The notes beneath the pieces are model-generated. The model was not told the origin of the DNA and searched no databases. It saw nothing but the letters and a program-made list of their open reading frames with translations. This document shows, piece after piece, positions 6,598 through 7,333 of a stretch of DNA of 7,333 nucleotides. The translations under genes were made by a program, and so were the position numbers. The stretch covers positions 1 to 7,333 of the forward strand of contig CANCXY010000174.1 in NCBI GenBank assembly GCA_947381875.1, written 5' to 3'. This DNA is from an uncultured Clostridia bacterium (GTDB taxonomy: Bacteria > Bacillota > Clostridia > Oscillospirales > Ruminococcaceae). The first letter of the stretch is position 1, and each line of letters begins with the position of its first letter.

Positions 6598-6977
6598 TGC
6601 TTTTCCCTTCCCTTTTTCAACAGTTGTTCCAATTCTTCGTATTCCTCCGGCGTCAGGAGATCGCCTGAAATCAGGTTCATCACAAGACCCGCCGCGCTGC
6701 CCGCGTATACCTTATCCACAAACCGCTTTGTCTGCGCCGTTTGATACTGCCCCGCTGTGACAAGCGGTGTATACTCGTTGCGCCGCCCCACTTTATGCGC
6801 GCGCAAAAAGCCCTTTTCCATCAGACGCGACAACAGGACAATCAGCGTGTTTTTCTGGCAGGGCCTGCCCCGCGCCGTCAATTCGTCCATGATGTGCGAA
6901 AAGAGCGTCGCCCCCTGCGGGTTTTCCCAGATGATCTGCATGACTTCCCATTCCGCGCCTGAAATCTGCTTTTCCAT
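6594..6977 (-). CDS. BlaI/MecI/CopY-family winged-helix repressor
   Basis: Cytosolic DNA-binding repressor of 127 residues, the usual length for BlaI and MecI. The opening helix SGAEWEVMQIIW (6-17), a recognition-helix region around NTLIVLLSRLMEKGFL (43-58) and the wing HKVGRRNEYTPLV (61-73) give the standard winged-helix layout, followed by a C-terminal dimerisation helix bundle. Asn101-Leu102 in LVMNLISGD aligns by position with the Asn101-Phe102 bond cut in staphylococcal BlaI and MecI, so proteolytic inactivation by the adjacent protease is plausible. The start at 6977 has AGGAGG at 6985-6990, 7 nt upstream. It is the first gene of a two-gene operon and is probably autoregulated through two dyads in its promoter and leader. 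It could be called blaI by family, but no beta-lactam resistance gene is present, so I give no symbol. Confidence 0.92.
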   Translation of the reverse strand: MEKQISGAEWEVMQIIWENPQGATLFSHIMDELTARGRPCQKNTLIVLLSRLMEKGFLRAHKVGRRNEYTPLVTAGQYQTAQTKRFVDKVYAGSAAGLVMNLISGDLLTPEEYEELEQLLKKGREKQ

Positions 6978-6994
6978 TCCCGCCCCTCCTTTTT

Positions 6995-7013
6995 GTATAA
7001 CGACATGTTATTC
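6995..7013 (-). promoter_or_regulatory. Candidate repressor operator 2 (leader)
   Basis: Imperfect dyad read on the plus strand as GTATAAC, 5 nt, GTTATTC, with a perfect ATAAC/GTTAT core (6997-7011). It lies between the predicted transcription start (about 7017) and the AGGAGG ribosome binding site (6985-6990). It has the same 7-5-7 layout as operator 1 and begins exactly 30 bp away from it, about three helical turns. Confidence 0.6.
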
Positions 7014-7023
7014 TTTTGTTATC

Positions 7024-7052
7024 AGTATAACACCTTGTTGTACTTTTGTCAA
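7024..7052 (-). promoter_or_regulatory. Promoter of the blaI-blaR1-like operon
   Basis: On the minus strand a perfect TTGACA (7047-7052) is followed after 17 nt by TATACT (7024-7029), a near-consensus sigma-A promoter. The start would be near 7017, giving a leader of about 40 nt. Its strength together with embedded dyads suggests a promoter normally held down by the repressor it expresses. Confidence 0.85.
7025..7043 (-). promoter_or_regulatory. Candidate repressor operator 1 (between -35 and -10)
   Basis: Dyad GTATAACA, 3 nt, TGTTGTAC on the plus strand: 8-bp arms with one mismatch, filling the space between the two promoter boxes and overlapping the -10. A smaller perfect dyad, TGTTAT/ATAACA with a 4-nt centre (7017-7032), overlaps it and covers the -10 and the start. 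Binding here would block RNA polymerase, as BlaI-family repressors do at their own promoters. Confidence 0.65.
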
Positions 7053-7064
7053 GCCCTATATCAC

Positions 7065-7099
7065 AAAATGCCCCGCCGTATGAAAAGGCGGGGCATTTT
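7065..7099 (-). terminator. Intrinsic terminator of gatB
   Basis: Perfect 13-bp stem AAAATGCCCCGCC/GGCGGGGCATTTT with a 9-nt loop, about 11 nt past the gatB stop. On the minus strand the G+C-rich part is followed by ATTTTGTG, giving a terminator for gatB. The plus strand also has a T-run (GCATTTTTATT), so it could work both ways. It insulates the blaI-like promoter from gatB transcription. Confidence 0.85.
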
Positions 7100-7109
7100 T
7101 ATTGCATTA

Positions 7110-7333
7110 TCAGAGGGCGTCTATTGCCGAAAGCACCATATCCCGCAGGGCGGCGGGGTTGCCCTTGCCCTTGCTGGCCTTCATGCACTGGCCGACAAGG
7201 AAGCCGGCCACTTTGGTTTTTCCGCTTTTATACTCGACAACTACCTTTGGATTGGCCGCCAGCACTTCGGCGACGATGGCCTGCAAGGCGCCGGTATCGC
7301 TGATCTGAGCAAGGCCCTTTTCCTCCACGACCT
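7110..7333 (-). CDS. gatB: GatB C-terminal end (partial, 5' end outside window)
   Basis: The last 74 codons of the B subunit of the GatCAB amidotransferase, which converts misacylated Glu-tRNA(Gln) and/or Asp-tRNA(Asn) to the correct aminoacyl-tRNA in the cytosol. The visible part is the YqeY-like tail domain that contacts the t[39 protein letters not shown], then [20 protein letters not shown]. This FLVGQ-MK-SKGK-NP pattern is characteristic of GatB ends. The frame stays open to the right edge, so the gene starts outside the window. Stop TGA at 7110-7112. gatC and gatA usually accompany it upstream but cannot be seen here. Confidence 0.93.
   Translation of the reverse strand, partial: VVEEKGLAQISDTGALQAIVAEVLAANPKVVVEYKSGKTKVAGFLVGQCMKASKGKGNPAALRDMVLSAIDAL

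Noticed and set aside
1..7333. CRISPR array, tRNA or rRNA gene, insertion sequence or attachment site
   Set aside because: No regularly spaced repeats, cloverleaf, transposase frame or terminal inverted repeats were seen on either strand.

Overview
The window looks like chromosomal DNA from a low-oxygen Gram-positive bacterium, most likely a gut-type member of the Bacillota, class Clostridia (Oscillospirales-like). The evidence is a GatB tail for indirect aminoacylation, a BlaI/BlaR1-type two-gene operon, FeoA and FeoB as separate small and large proteins, strong TTGACA-type promoters, AGGAGG-type ribosome binding sites and a G+C-rich iron-transport operon. The taxonomic call is an inference from gene content and style.

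Layout, left to right. Positions 36-2434 on the minus strand carry feoA and feoB, a translationally coupled Fe(II) uptake operon. Positions 2435-2766 are a divergent intergenic region. It holds three back-to-back perfect hairpins in the feoA leader (probably a dispersed repeat unit), a direct repeat of two 16-bp units, and a near-consensus promoter for the plus-strand gene. Positions 2767-4475 on the plus strand are a single ABC exporter gene (fused membrane and ATPase domains). It is broken near 3258 by what looks like a short deletion that changed frame and removed the fourth membrane helix; all ATPase motifs survive downstream. A hairpin at 4484-4509 separates it from the convergent minus-strand operon. 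Positions 4519-6977 are a blaI-like repressor gene and a blaR1/mecR1-like membrane metalloprotease gene overlapping by 4 bp. They are driven by a strong promoter that contains two 19-bp dyads of identical geometry. Positions 7110-7333 are the 3' end of gatB, closed by an intrinsic terminator at 7065-7099.

How it works together. The most interesting unit is the blaI-blaR1 pair. The protease half has a complete zinc site, and the repressor has an Asn101-Leu102 bond at the place where BlaI and MecI are cut. The extracellular half, however, is not a penicillin-binding domain: it has no SxxK motif. It consists of two copies of a roughly 38-residue helical unit followed by two copies of a roughly 70-residue YYY/LV/LD/NPxGTI unit. 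This suggests a BlaR1-like signalling system with a different input. No beta-lactamase or other obvious target gene lies next to it in this window, so its regulon beyond itself is unknown. The feo operon and the broken exporter look functionally unrelated to it.
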